From positions 3,534,001-3,598,000 of the forward strand of contig CANTUQ010000003.1 of NCBI GenBank assembly GCA_947683425.1: a DNA stretch of 64,000 nucleotides, read 5' to 3'. The notes beneath the pieces were generated by a model. It saw only the letters and a program-made list of their open reading frames with translations. It was not told the DNA's origin and searched no databases. Every line of letters starts with the position of its first letter. Positions within the stretch are counted from its first letter, which is position 1. Positions 10,902 to 21,699 of the stretch are shown here, piece by piece. Position numbers and translations under genes: made by a program. This stretch comes from Excoecaria cochinchinensis. Taxonomy: Eukaryota; Streptophyta; Magnoliopsida; Malpighiales; Euphorbiaceae.

Positions 10902-11125
10902 CCACCTGCACACTTGCAAAAAAATATCATTAATCTCTCAAAATTTCTAGCTACTACAACTTTGAAAATTCTTCAACAAAACATAATTTCTCTTCTGAAC
11001 ATAAAATTACAAAATGAAACAAGATTAACTTCCTAAAAAAAATAATACCATTAAACGATAAAAAGAAACAAAGATAAGAGGTAGTTCTGCATTTAACAAG
11101 TCCGCAGCTGGACTTTTAAAAACCG
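10902..11125. other. Spacer between integrase and internal array
   Basis: AT-rich sequence of about 220 bp after the integrase stop. I see no gene or motif of note. Confidence 0.6.
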
Positions 11126-12358
11126 TCAAGGATCTACAAGAGTGACGATCGTGGAAGCACAATCAAATGTAGATTCAAAATACGGCTTCACACGATGTCC
11201 ATTTACCTTGAATTCATTCTCAAACCACGGGTGCTTCAATGTCACCACGCCAAACTTCTCAACTACCACTACTTCATAGGGTTCCTTCCATCTCGATTTC
11301 AACTTACCAGGAAACAACCGCAGCCTACTGTCATAAAGAAGCACTCGCATTCCAGGTGTAATTTCCTTCCTGACCAGCTTTCGATCATGCCACTTCTTGG
11401 TATTATCTTTGTATCTCATGGCACGATCATAGGCCCAAAATCGATGCTCGTCTAGTTCATTTAGCTGCAAAGACCTGCACTTACCTGCATTCTCAAGGTC
11501 AAAATTCAGAAATTTGGTAGCCCAATAAGCTTTATGCTCTAATTCCACTGGGAGGTGACAGGACTTCCCAAAAACCAACCTAAAAGGGGACATCCTTATC
11601 GGTGTCTTGAATGCTATCCTATAGGCCCATAGAGCATCATCTAACTTAAGGTACCAATCTTTTCTAGATGAATTGACCGTTTTTTCTAAGATGGCCTTTA
11701 ACTCCTTGTTAGACACTTCAACTTGACCATTAGCCTAAGCATGGTAAGGGGTTGTGACCTTATGCCTAACGCCAAATTTCTTTAATAAAGCCTTAAATTG
11801 GTGGTTCACAAAATGTTTACCACCATCGCTTATAATTGCTCTAGGGGCTCCATATCGAGTGAATGTGTTTCTCCTCAAAAATTCTAAAACAATCTTAGCA
11901 TCAGAAGTTCTAGTGGCTATAGCTTCGACCCATTTACTCACATAATCCACTGCCACCAGAATATATTCAAATCCGTATGAAATCGGAAAAGGTCCTATAA
12001 AATCTATTCCCCATACATCAAATAGTTCTACCTCGAGCATGTTTGTCAGAGGCATCTCATGTCGCTTAGATATATTTCCTACCCTCTGGCATCTATCACA
12101 AGTCTTCACATAAAATTGAACATCTCTAAACATTTTAGGCCAATAAAAACCAGAAGACAAAATTTTCATTACCGTTCTATTTGGCCCATGATGTCCACCA
12201 GCTTCTCCACTGTGACACGCTGTGATGATTGCACCCGTCTCCTCATCTGAGATGCACCTTCTTAAAACTTGATCAACACATAATCTGAAAAGGTGCATTA
12301 GCTCGCAGTTTCTTCTTTTGCTGCTAAGTAAAATCTTTAGGCATAAAACCTCCTGCAA
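11126..12358 (-). pseudogene. pol: Ath1 integrase
   Basis: Integrase of Athila type, which joins cDNA to host DNA. Order: HHCC zinc finger (GGHHG, then TCDRCQ), catalytic core with Asp in WGIDFIGPFP, Asp in IISDGG and Glu in GQVEVSN, and a C-terminal strand-rich region (GKLKSRWKEPYEV). The frame 12358-11735 stops at TAG between PYHA and ANGQ, where CAG is the likely ancestor. It resumes in the same frame to 11126. A frameshift separates it from the RNase H frame with which it overlaps. All three catalytic acids are retained but the protein is not continuous. Confidence 0.9.
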
Positions 12359-13872
12359 GAAAATTTGCTATGTTAGCAAACCAAGGAACAGAAGTGTCAC
12401 AAGCAAATAAAGCACAAATGTGTTCATCAGGAAATAAATCTAAAATTTTCCCCTTTTCAATATGGTCATTTTCCATTCTTGACAAATGGTCTGCCACGAA
12501 GTTTTCAGCACCCTTCTTGTCCTTAATTTCTACATCGAACTCTTGCAATAGCAGCACCCAACGAATCAGCCTCGGTTTTGATTCCTTCTTGGGAAACAAA
12601 TGCCTCAAAGCTGCATGGTCTGACCACACCACAACTTTTGCACCCAGCAAATATGGCCTGAACTTCTCAAACGCATACACAATTGCAAGAAGTTCTTTCT
12701 CTGTGGTGGTGTAATTAACCTGTGCTCCTGTCAAAGTGTGACTAGCATAATAAATTGCATAGAGTATCTTATCCCGACGCTGTTCCAGTACTGCTCTCAC
12801 TGCATAATCACTAGCATCACACATTAGTTCAAATGGCATAGTCCAATCCGGAGATATAATCACCGGAGCTGAAATAAGCCGTTGTTTTAACGTTTCAAAA
12901 GCTAGCAAGCATTCATTATCAAAATTAAAAATAACATCCTTCATGAGTAAATTAGACAGGGGTTTAGAAAATTTTTGAAAAATCTTTAATAAAACGCTGG
13001 TAAAACCCTGCATGTCCTAAAAAACTCCTTATGCCCTTAACACTCATCGGAGGCGGTAAGTTCTCTATTACTTCAACTTTTGCCTTATCCACTTCTATCC
13101 CTCTCTCTGAAATTTTATGCCCTAACACAATGCCCTCTCTCACCATAAAATGGCATTTTTCCCAATTTAAAACTACGTTAGTCTTTTCACACCTCCCTAG
13201 CACTAAATTAAGATGCTTTAGACAGCTCATAAAGTCAGCCCCATATATAGTGAAGTCATCAATGAATACCTCCATAAATTTCTCTAGAAAATCATGGAAG
13301 ATAGCCATCATACACCGCTGAAACGTAGCCGGTGCATTACATAACCCAAAGGGCATTCTTCTATATGCAAATGTGCCATATGGGGAGGTAAAGGTCGTTG
13401 TCTCTTGATCCTCAGGGGCTATAGGAATCTGCAAATATCCTGAATACCCATCTAAAAAACAGTAGAACCTATTACCTGCTAACCTCTCTAGCATCTGATC
13501 AATAAACGACAAAGGGAAATGGTCTTTTCTAGTGGTAATATTCAACCTTCTATAATCAATACAGACTCTCTAACCCGTAACTGTATGAGTTGGAATCAAT
13601 TCATTCAGTTCATTCTTTACCACTGTCATCCACCCTTTTTTAGGCACACACTGCACTGGGCTAACCCATCTACTATCAGAAATAGGGTAGATTATACCTG
13701 CATCAAGGAGTTTGAGTACCTCCTTCTTTACTACCTCTTGCATAGCCGGGTTGAGTCTTCTCTGAGGCTGAGCTACCGGCTTGCATTCCTCCTCCATTGG
13801 GATCATGTGTGTGCAGTAACTTGGGTCAATCCCCTTCAAATCTGAGGTTTCCCATCCAATGGCTCCCTTATG
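12359..13872 (-). pseudogene. pol: Ath1 reverse transcriptase and RNase H
   Basis: Reverse transcriptase starts in the downstream part of the 15183-13570 frame (PVAQPQRRLNPAM, SRWVSPVQCVPKKG), continues after a TAG at 13570 where related elements have Trp, and shows the finger/palm segments CFLDGYSGY, MPFGLCNAPATFQ and the FIDDFTIYG active-site box near 13266. A frameshift near 12990 leads into RNase H with CDASD, TEKELLA, SDHAALRHL and NFVADHL, giving the D-E-D-D set. There is no second archaeal-type RNase H, as expected for Athila. Confidence 0.92.
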
Positions 13873-15366
13873 CTTCTTCAGCACCTCTAGCAACAACTGT
13901 TCTTCATCACCTGACAACAAAGAAGATATAATTACTGGTTTCTGATCTTTCTCTAAAAACACATATTTCATATGAGAGGGGAGAGGTTTAAGTTCAGAAT
14001 TTAAATCCCCCTTTTTAGGGTTAGACTCTTCATTCTGTGACTCATCCTTTCCATCTTCTATCTCCACATTTTCTATTTCTTCTCCCCTCTTCTCTTCTTC
14101 CATTTCTTCTACTTCCACTGAATGTAACAGACACAAATTTTCTGGATTAGCTCTAACCACTTTTTCCTGTACTTCTTCCACACACTCGTCTATTACATCT
14201 ACAAAATAAACAGACTCCTCCATATCCCCAGATGGATACTTTTGAGCCTTGTTCATATCCACTACCAACTCTTCATTATTGAACGGTAGGGTGACCGTTT
14301 GACTATGAACATCGATCAACGCCTTTGCTGTGTTTAAAAATGGCCTCCCCACTATCAGTGGCACCTTTCTATCCTCTTCCATCTCTATCACCACAAAGTC
14401 CACTGGGAAGATAAATTTCCCCACCTTCACTAACAGATCTTCTATCACTCCTTTGGGCCGCCTCACTGACCTATCTGTAAGTTGGAGTCTCATTCCTGTC
14501 TCCCTGAGGTCCCCAAGATTAAGCTTCCTGCAAATAGAATAAGGCATCAAATTTATGCTGGCACCCAAATCACATAGAGCATTACCATAAAAATCTTCGC
14601 CAATAGAACAGGGTAAAGTAAAGCTACCTGGACCTTCCAATTTCTCAGGGATCTTGTTCATAATTATAGCATTGTAATTTTCTATAAGCTGTACAGTTCC
14701 ATGCCCTTCTAATTTCTTTTTATTAGAATATAATTCTTTTATAAATTTAGCATAGTTAGGCATATGAGCTAAAGCTTCAGCAAATGGTAAATTAATGTGC
14801 AGTTTCTTAAACATCTCTAGAAACCTAGCCTTTTGCTCATTTTTCTTTTCCTGTTTAGCAACTGCAGGAAATGACAGTCTATTTATATCAAGATCCTCTA
14901 CCCTCAGATTCACTAAACTTTTACCCTTATCACTTTTAGGAGCATCTTCATTAATTTCCACTCTAGAGTTAGAATTACTTACCGTCCGTGTCGGCTCCTC
15001 CTTTTCTGATGATGAAGAATTTTTACCTTGGTCTTCTCTCGGTACCATTTCCTTACCACTTCTCAGTGTGATTGCTTTAGCTTCCTCTTTTGGATTTCGG
15101 TCCACATTCGAAGGAAATGTTCCCGGTTGTCTTTGAGACATGGAATTTGCTAACTGTCCCACTTGAGTCTCTAAATTCCTCATGGATGCATCTTGGTTAC
15201 GGTTCCACCGCTCTTGAGATTTCCACCTTGACTCTTAATTAGCTATGAACTGCTGCTGGCTATTTACAAACTGTTGTTGACTGTTTATGAAAGTAGCCAA
15301 CATGTCTTCCAGATTTGTCTTCTTTTCTTGCACAGGTGGCCTCGATTGGTATCCCGGTGGGTGGTA
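13873..15366 (-). pseudogene. pol: Ath1 gag C-terminal region and aspartic protease
   Basis: Same frame as gag, after stops at 15367 and about 15237. It contains a glutamine-rich stretch, the conserved AITLRSGKEM word typical of Athila, then the protease with CDLGASIN as the catalytic Asp-Leu-Gly-Ala motif and a downstream PLIVGRPFL flap/substrate segment. An acidic linker (EEMEEEKRGEEI) leads to RT. The 15183-13570 part is open for 537 codons. Confidence 0.88.
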
Positions 15367-16536
15367 TTATTGCCCTTGGTTGTGATGGGGTGGATATGGT
15401 TGTTGATACAGCTGCCCTTGGTTCTGGTGAGTGTTTTGGTTGAAGGGAGGTCTAACTTGTGGTTGAGAGGATGAAGCATTTGGATTTCCATCCTTCCAAG
15501 AGAAGTTTGGATGATTTCTCCATCCCGGATTATATGTGTTGTTGTAGGGGTCATTCCTTCTGTAATCCCCTATGGCATTTATATCTCCCATTGCCCCACT
15601 CTCTTGACCAGCTTGCCCACTTTTATACAATCCACTCTCTTGAGCGACAGAGGCTACATTCTGCACTTTCAGACTACTCATCTCCTTCCTCATGGATTCA
15701 ATCTGTGCCTTCAGCATCGAAACCTCATCTACAACATGTATCCCTTGTCTTTTCGGAACTGACCTAGGATTAGACCATTGAGCATCATTCGCCGCCATTT
15801 CATCTAGTAGATGAAAAGCTTCCTCTGGTAGTCTATTCATGAATGACCCTCCTGATGAAGCATCCAATAAGGATCTTGTCTGTGGTGTAACCCCAGAATA
15901 AAATGTTGTCATCAGGTGGTATATGGCTATCTCATAGTGAGGACAGCTTCTCAACAGCCTTCTAAACCTTTCCCACACTTCATGAAATGGCTCCTCACTC
16001 ATTTGACTAAAACCCAAGATACTATTATGGATGTTCGCAGTCTTTGTCGGAGGGAAGAATCTCATCAAAAATCTCTCCTGTAACTGGTCCCATGATCTAA
16101 TCGACTTTTTAGGTAGCATTTGCAACCATTCACGTGCTTTTCCAATCAATGTGAAAGGGAATAACTTTAATCTTACCGAGTCAGATGATACTCCAGGAAT
16201 CTGAACCGTATCACTGACCTCTAAGAATATGTCTAAGTGCTGTACGGGATCTTCCACTTCTGAACCAGTAAACTGATTCCTCTGTACCATATTGATGGTG
16301 GCTGGTTTAAGCTCAAACTGCACTCCCCTTGGCAGCACAATCGTCCGATTATCCTCATTCCATCTTGGTACTGCATAATCCCTTATTGTCCTCTGCCTCG
16401 GGACCTCTTCTCTATAATTCCCCAGATTTTCATCTTGTGCCCTCGGCACTTGTTCGTTCTCGGGAAGAACTTCACCAATAGGAAGAGGATTGTCTTCCAT
16501 GTTATTATTTCTGTTGGCTCTCCTTTGCTGATGCAA
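15367..16536 (-). CDS. gag: Ath1 gag (capsid) N-terminal ORF
   Basis: Open frame of 389 codons. The retrotransposon gag domain is seen at about residues 95-200, with KLFPFTLIGKAREWL, SIRSWDQLQERFL and the FHEVWERFRRLLRSCPHY helix region. It ends at a TAA inside a proline/glutamine-rich tail that continues past the stop in the same frame, so the natural product was longer (gag-pro fusion). It starts about 170 bp after the primer-binding site. The start is the first ATG of the frame and has no independent support. Confidence 0.85.
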   Translation of the reverse strand: MHQQRRANRNNNMEDNPLPIGEVLPENEQVPRAQDENLGNYREEVPRQRTIRDYAVPRWNEDNRTIVLPRGVQFELKPATINMVQRNQFTGSEVEDPVQHLDIFLEVSDTVQIPGVSSDSVRLKLFPFTLIGKAREWLQMLPKKSIRSWDQLQERFLMRFFPPTKTANIHNSILGFSQMSEEPFHEVWERFRRLLRSCPHYEIAIYHLMTTFYSGVTPQTRSLLDASSGGSFMNRLPEEAFHLLDEMAANDAQWSNPRSVPKRQGIHVVDEVSMLKAQIESMRKEMSSLKVQNVASVAQESGLYKSGQAGQESGAMGDINAIGDYRRNDPYNNTYNPGWRNHPNFSWKDGNPNASSSQPQVRPPFNQNTHQNQGQLYQQPYPPHHNQGQ

Positions 16537-16707
16537 AGTCCTCTCAATTTCAGGATCGTAGGGTGCTATTTATTCCTGTCTCAATCTGCTCATGCACCAC
16601 AACAACTACCTGAAAAGAATAAATAAAAATAAAAATGAAAATAAAAATAAAATAAAATAAAAAGAAAAACACATACAAATAATAATCAAAACTTAAAACA
16701 ATGCCAG

Positions 16708-16725
16708 TCCCCGACAACGGCGGCA
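16708..16725 (-). other. Primer-binding site of Ath1 (tRNA-Asp type)
   Basis: Minus strand TGCCGCCGTTGTCGGGGA, six bases downstream of the 5' LTR end. It resembles the Athila site TGGCGCCGTTGCCGGGGA, complementary to the 3' end of plant tRNA-Asp, with two differences. Confidence 0.8.
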
Positions 16726-17922
16726 AAAACTTGACGCGACCTCAGCGAGTGTACTGAATCGACAAGTAATATAATGAAGTATTTTTAAGACTCCAAGTTA
16801 TCGTACCCAAGAGACTGTGTATGCAAGTTATGACACTTAAATGTATGCTAAAGAATTCCCAGTTGTTGAATTGATTTAATTAACTACCGATTAAAAACAA
16901 AGAATTTAAATAACCAAAATAAACAAACGAAAATAATCAAATTAAATTAACAACAACAATTGCAAGAAACCAAATGACGGAAAAATTAACAATATAAGAA
17001 TTCAAAAATAGGCAAACGTTGCTCGGGTTCACTCATCCACCCCATACCCAGATATGAATCAAAACACATAAAGAAAACATATATGAACGAAATCGGGATA
17101 ACCCTCTTAATCTAAGTGTCCCATTCCAGAGCAAGCTACTCTAATTACATGACGTCCCATTCCGGAGCAAGTCATACAACTAGCCTAATCACGGGTCTAA
17201 AATCCTAGGTTCGGTTTGCTTTCCCATTCCGGAGCCAAACAATCCAAAACCTAATTATTTCACTCCTCACTCCAATCTTAAACCATGAAAACCTGCACAT
17301 ATGGATTCCCATTCCGGAGCAGTCCAAATGATACAGCAAACATGACGGAAAATCTGAAGATAATTTATCATGACATTCAATCATACAATTCAATAACCAA
17401 TTAAGATACATGAATTAATCCATTCATCAAAACAGGAAATTAACTTGAAAATATACATCTCATGATTTGACAATAATAACCAGTGAAATAAACCTTCATT
17501 CATATATCGAATATCAAAATATGTTTAGAATTCACATCAAGGATAGGAGCTTTAGAGATCCCCCAAACAACTAAAAGACTACTCACGATCCATTACAAAA
17601 TCAAAAGAATAAAGGAAAGAATAAACCCAGAAATTCATTGAGGTAGAAATCCCAGCTGAATCCCACGTTCTTCAGTCTTCTTCTTTGGATCTTCAATGGA
17701 GAATTAAACTAAAATTCATGAAAACTGGAAAACTAACAATCTCTGGAAATTAAAACTATGTATCTAATGAAAATTACTCTCAATTTCTAATTAAAAACTC
17801 AAAACAAGATTGAAAATGAAAGTTTAGAACAGAAGAATAAGTCATAAAATCTCAGCTGCTAAAACTAAAATAAAAAAACTAGCTTAAAAAAAATCGGAAA
17901 CCTAACAAAACAAAAAAGTGCA

Positions 17923-17931
17923 TTTTTATAG
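17923..17931 (-). promoter_or_regulatory. TATA box of Ath1 5' LTR
   Basis: Minus strand CTATAAAAA, 11 bp from the end of the palindrome array at 17943. As the 5' LTR promoter this would drive the genomic transcript toward gag at 16536. Confidence 0.65.
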
Positions 17932-17942
17932 TTCTAGATGGG

Positions 17943-18336
17943 TCACGGTGACAATGAAATTCATTATCACCGTGAGGTGTCGAGATCTTCAATTTCCTTT
18001 CACGCACAGGAGAGGGGTCACGGTGACAATGAAATTCATTGTCACCGTGAGGTCTTCAATTTTTGCTTCTGTCCAGGAGAAACTTATGTCACGGTGACAA
18101 TGAAATTGATTGTCACCGTGAGGTACGTGCTGCTCTGATTCTGCCTTGATGATTTTTATGTCACGGTGACAATGAAATTGATTGCCACCGTGACATGCTT
18201 CCTACTTGCATTCTGCCCAAACGTTTGCTATGTCACGGTCACAATGAAATCCATTGTGACCGTGACCCCTCTAAGTCTGCTCCTGTCTTCAACTTCTCTT
18301 TATGTCACGGTCACAATGAGTTTCATTGTGACCGTG
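17943..18336. promoter_or_regulatory. Palindrome array, Ath1 5' LTR (6 units)
   Basis: 33-bp palindromes start at 17943, 18018, 18089, 18161, 18233 and 18304; steps 75, 71, 72, 72, 71. The first four use GGTGAC/GTCACC (with decay in one arm of some), the last two GGTCAC/GTGACC. Spacers of about 39-42 bp are not repeats of one another. The word CATTCTG occurs before the fifth unit. Confidence 0.92.
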
Positions 18337-18529
18337 AGGTACCTAGAACCACACCTGCAAAGACAAATCAAAATCCATCAAAAACTATCTATAATGCATC
18401 AAAATTGCAATTTGACTAAGATTAGTAAAATTAACTTAAAGGAAACAAAACATGACACAAAAACACAACTAAACACCCAAAAATCATATAAAAACACCAT
18501 TAAAACTAAGTACTATATTGAAGTTATCA

Positions 18530-19535
18530 GCAAACAATAAATTAATAGGATAAAGATAATAATAATAATAACAATGGTAATAATAGTGAATGAACACAAA
18601 AATCAAATTAAAGCAAACAAATAATGTATTAATAGTGATGTTAACACATTAAAATGCTAAAAGTAAACAATAGACATGATAATAATGGAAAAAATAATAT
18701 TAACAACAATTGATAATATACAAAAAAAATAAATGAGAACGAGTCCAAGAATGTTTACCCTTAGAATTTTTAGATCGAAAATAGGATGTCTCAATCCGTT
18801 CCCCTTGTCGACTTTTGATGATAATAATATTCAAAACAAGTGTAAAAATATGTATTTCCAAATAAATTAGTTCAAGAAAATATTTTTGGTGGGATGAATA
18901 AGCCAAGAAAATTAGTTTCTCTTACTCAAATCAACCCAAGATTAAATATTTTTGAGTAGCAAAGACTAAAACTTGAGAGGAAAACTTAAAGATTTTTGAA
19001 GGATTTTTGAAGAAAAAAAAAATGCTTCCTGGAGAGTCCAAGAAGAGCTAGAGAGAAAGCCAAAAAAAAAAATCCCCTTTGTCCAAATCTGCCGTCCTCT
19101 AAAAAATGAAGAAGGAATCCCTATTAATTTTCAGTGTTGGCCAAAAATGGAGAAAGACAAAATGATCTCTTAATTTTGTTGTTCCAAAATTAGCATAAAA
19201 GGGTTAAAACTGAAGAAAACAGATTGAAAATGCAGGAAAATGACGCGTCGAAGGAAGCTGGGCATGCCTGCTCGCGTGGAGAGAGGGCTGCGCGCGCGTT
19301 GGCCCTGGCACCGCATGAGTTGCACTGCTGTACGCGCGGCACAGCTGCGCGCGCAGAGGCCCCTGTGCACTGGGGGCCTGCCGCGTGAGCGCCCCAGCAC
19401 GCTGGGGCAGCCTGCCGTGTGGGCGCCCCGCGCGCGCTGTCGCAGGTGGCACTCACTTTATCGCCAAAAATCGGCCTTTTATTTTCATCATCGGGTAATC
19501 CTGATTTTGGACCGCCTCGGGACTCGATGTCTACA
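18530..19535 (-). repeat. 3' LTR of element A, proximal part
   Basis: Matches 29640-30786 of the 5' LTR, with minus-strand start TGTAGACATCGAG at 19535 next to the polypurine tract. It lacks about 150 bp present at 30565-30705 in the 5' LTR (a junction at ...GGCACTCACTTTATCG), so one copy suffered an indel after insertion. The GC-rich block 19236-19450 is part of U3. Confidence 0.9.
19236..19450. promoter_or_regulatory. GC-rich palindromic block in U3 of A 3' LTR
   Basis: Abrupt GC-rich island in an AT-rich LTR with stem-loops, for example GCCCCAGcacgCTGGGGC near 19390 and the AGGCCCC/GGGGCCT pair around 19358. The equivalent island in the 5' LTR is 30340-30560. Reading frames here (several in both strands) reflect base composition only. 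Confidence 0.55.
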
Positions 19536-19554
19536 GTTGCCCCCAATTTTGGGG
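19536..19554 (-). other. Polypurine tract of element A
   Basis: Minus strand CCCCAAAATTGGGGGCAAC, directly upstream of the 3' LTR start. It is the same word as in element E (61129-61147) and is the usual Tat plus-strand primer. Confidence 0.8.
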
Positions 19555-19841
19555 AACTTAGAACTTAGGTGCCTAAGTGAGCCAAAATTCAGAAAAGAAA
19601 GGAAAGAAGCGCGTACCTGAGGCGGCTGTCTTCCCGGATCGCTAGTGAAATCATTTCCTTAAGTCGCTGTATAGACTGAGGGATGATTTTCATCCCTCTG
19701 GGTGATGCGCTGAGCCTGCTCTAGACTTACAAAACACGAGGATTACCCTTCTGGGCTGCACCAAGTCTGCTCCAGACTTACAAAGTGCGAAATTGCTCTT
19801 CTAAACTGGTGGTGGTGTGCCGAGCCTGCTCCAGACTTACA

Positions 19842-20417
19842 AAACGCGAGATATATCCTCCACAGAGGACTGCACCGAGCCGCTGACAAGGCTACAAAAA
19901 GCGCAGGAAATATCCTCCGCAGAGGACTGCACCGAACCACTGATAAGACTACAAAAAGGGCAGGAAATATCCTCCACAGAGGATTGCACTGAGCCGCTGA
20001 CAAGGCTACAAAAAGCGCAAGAGATATCCTCTGCAGAGGATTCCACCGAGCCACTGACAAGGCTACAAAAGCGCAAGAGATATCCTCCGCAGAGGAACGC
20101 ACCGAACCGCTGACAAGGCTACAAAAAGCGCAAGAGATGTCCTCCGCAGAGGAACGCACCGAGTCGCTGACAAGGCTACAAAAAGCGCAAGAGATATCCT
20201 CTACAGAGGAACGCACCAAGCCGCTGACAAGGCTACAAAAAGCGCAAGAGATATCCTCCGCAGAGGAATGCACCGAGCCGCTGACAAGGCTACAAAAAGC
20301 GCAAGAGATATCCTCTGCAGAGGAATGCACCGAGCCGCTGACAAGGCTACAAAAAGCGCAAGAGATATCCTCCGCAGAGGAATACACCGAGCCACTGACA
20401 AGGCTACAAAAAGTGAA
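19842..20417. repeat. 57-bp tandem repeat with a stem-loop (10 units)
   Basis: The hairpin word TCCTC(C/T)(G/A)CAGAGGA starts at 19856, 19913, 19970, 20027, 20083, 20140, 20197, 20254, 20311 and 20368, a 57-bp period with one 56-bp step. The rest of the unit carries GCTGACAAGGCTACAAAAAG. Because 57 is a multiple of three, long repetitive reading frames occur on both strands; they are not taken as genes. Tandem arrays just upstream of the polypurine tract are a known feature of Ogre/Tat 3' untranslated regions. Confidence 0.92.
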
Positions 20418-20639
20418 AGATGCCCTTCTGGATTGCTCTCCTGAGCCGGGTGTTCATTTATATATTTTCTGCAAAATTATATGTACAGAAGTATACACAA
20501 AAAGTTGTATGCATGATGTGAGATGCATGTATATGCAACAATGCAGGATAAGAATTCATTTGAGTGGATTTGGAGGCGACGGCCGGTTTGGTCGTAACAC
20601 GCCGCGGGATCGGTGCCCTCTGGGATTGCTTTTGAGTCT

Positions 20640-20835
20640 CGTGCCTCTGTGGGATTATGAGGCTCTCTTCTGATACCTGTTGTCATTATTTTGAAGGTAG
20701 TGCGTCCCTCATGGATTTTCACACTAGCTTTTCTTAGCGGGAAATGCGTCCTTGCCGGATTTTCACATAACCCTGTGCCTTATTTTTTGCCTGGAATGGA
20801 CCCAACCCAATCCAGCGGCTTTTATTCATTTTATT
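20640..20835 (+). pseudogene. Remnant of an antisense-gene intron block (element A)
   Basis: Plus-strand words GGTAGTGCGTCCC, GATTTTCACACTAGCTTTTCTT and GCCTTATTTTTTGCCTGG recur, on the corresponding strand, at 56209-56372 in element E. There they form a candidate intron of the antisense gene. The flanking exons are not recognisable in A. It could instead be a conserved 3' UTR element that is not an intron. Confidence 0.45.
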
Positions 20836-20957
20836 TTTTATAGGACAGACTGCCTGTTTCCAGGTTTTCACCCTGCCCTTTGGCCTAACTTTTGGTTAGA
20901 GCGCCAGTCACGGTTTTCATCTCTAACGGCCTTTTTTTTGAGAAGTTGGAGTTGTTG

Positions 20958-21295
20958 CGAAAGATCTTTTGGGTATGATTGACATGTGTTTATATCTCAG
21001 ATTATGGTTGTATGAGCTTGGTTCTTTATTGGGGAGGTGCCATAGGATTGAATTTACAGTGGGTAGCAAGATGAGTTGACTAAAGGGCCTGAGTGGCGAG
21101 AATGGTAGAGGGTAGATAGTTATTGTAAAAGGTCTTTTAGGTATAATCGACGTGTATTTGCATCTTAGGTCATGGTTGTCTGAGCTTGGTTTCTATCATG
21201 AGGGTGCTATAGAATTGGCTTCACAGTTGATAGCAGAAGTAATTGGCTAAAGTGCCTGAGTGGAGAGAGTGGCAAAGGGTCGATAGTACCAATGT
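20958..21295. repeat. Diverged direct repeat, about 169 bp x 2
   Basis: The segment beginning AAAGATCTTTTGGGTATGAT at about 20959 is repeated from about 21128 as AAAGGTCTTTTAGGTATAAT, with shared downstream words TATGGTTGT, TGAGCTTGGTT and AGTGCCTGAGTGG-like sequence. Function unknown; it lies in the degraded pol-3' UTR interval of A. Confidence 0.7.
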
Positions 21296-21699
21296 GCTGA
21301 TTTTATGCTGGAACCAGACAACTTTGAGTGTGCAAAAAGGAACTGTCTTGATCACAGACTACACCCTTGCCTCCATAAAGTGCATGTAAGAGGAGGGTAC
21401 TTAGCCCTGCAGTAGATAATAGGATCCCTCGGCTTAGGAATCTGGTTGGTGAGAGCAGGAGTAGAGTAGCCACTTAGATTTTACTTTTTATAAAAGAACT
21501 AGGAAATGATGAGTTAAACTGCTTTCGTCTTATGTATTTGCAATGACTGTGTGCATTTCAGCATGATTTCTCCATACATGATCACCATTTAACATGGATT
21601 CAGAATGCAAAATTACATCTAATCTCGGAGTGAATCTTGTAAGCATCAGACTCCTGTCTCCAATCAGCCCTCGCGGGTTTTCTTGATTGAATATTTTCT

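Larger units (their letters stand above)
4806..18529 (-). mobile_element. Athila-lineage retrotransposon Ath1 (complete, decayed)
   Basis: A 13.7-kb minus-strand element with TSD GCAAA (4801-4805 and 18530-18534), LTRs at 4806-6715 and 16732-18529, a tRNA-Asp-type primer-binding site, a purine-rich tract, gag-pol (16536-11126) and a third ORF (9618-8359). It is inserted in the 3' LTR of A and its LTRs look very alike, so it is among the youngest insertions here. Gag-pol carries stops and two frameshifts; ORF3 is open. Palindrome arrays occur in both LTRs and ahead of ORF3. Confidence 0.93.
16732..18529 (-). repeat. 5' LTR of Ath1
   Basis: Runs from TGACGCGACC to GAAGTTATCA, 1798 bp, followed by the GCAAA duplication. 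It aligns along its length with 4806-6715 apart from the extra palindrome unit there and scattered single-base changes. Confidence 0.93.
19555..20957 (-). other. 3' untranslated region of element A
   Basis: Non-coding region between the pol remnants and the 3' LTR. It contains the 57-bp hairpin array (19842-20417) and a block at about 20640-20835 that matches 56209-56372 of E (there the presumed intron of the antisense gene). The part next to the polypurine tract matches 60960-61130 of E. Confidence 0.7.

Noticed and set aside
19743..20673. Long repetitive ORFs on both strands (214 and 178 codons)
   Set aside because: They arise because the 57-bp satellite unit is a multiple of three; the array lies in a 3' UTR.
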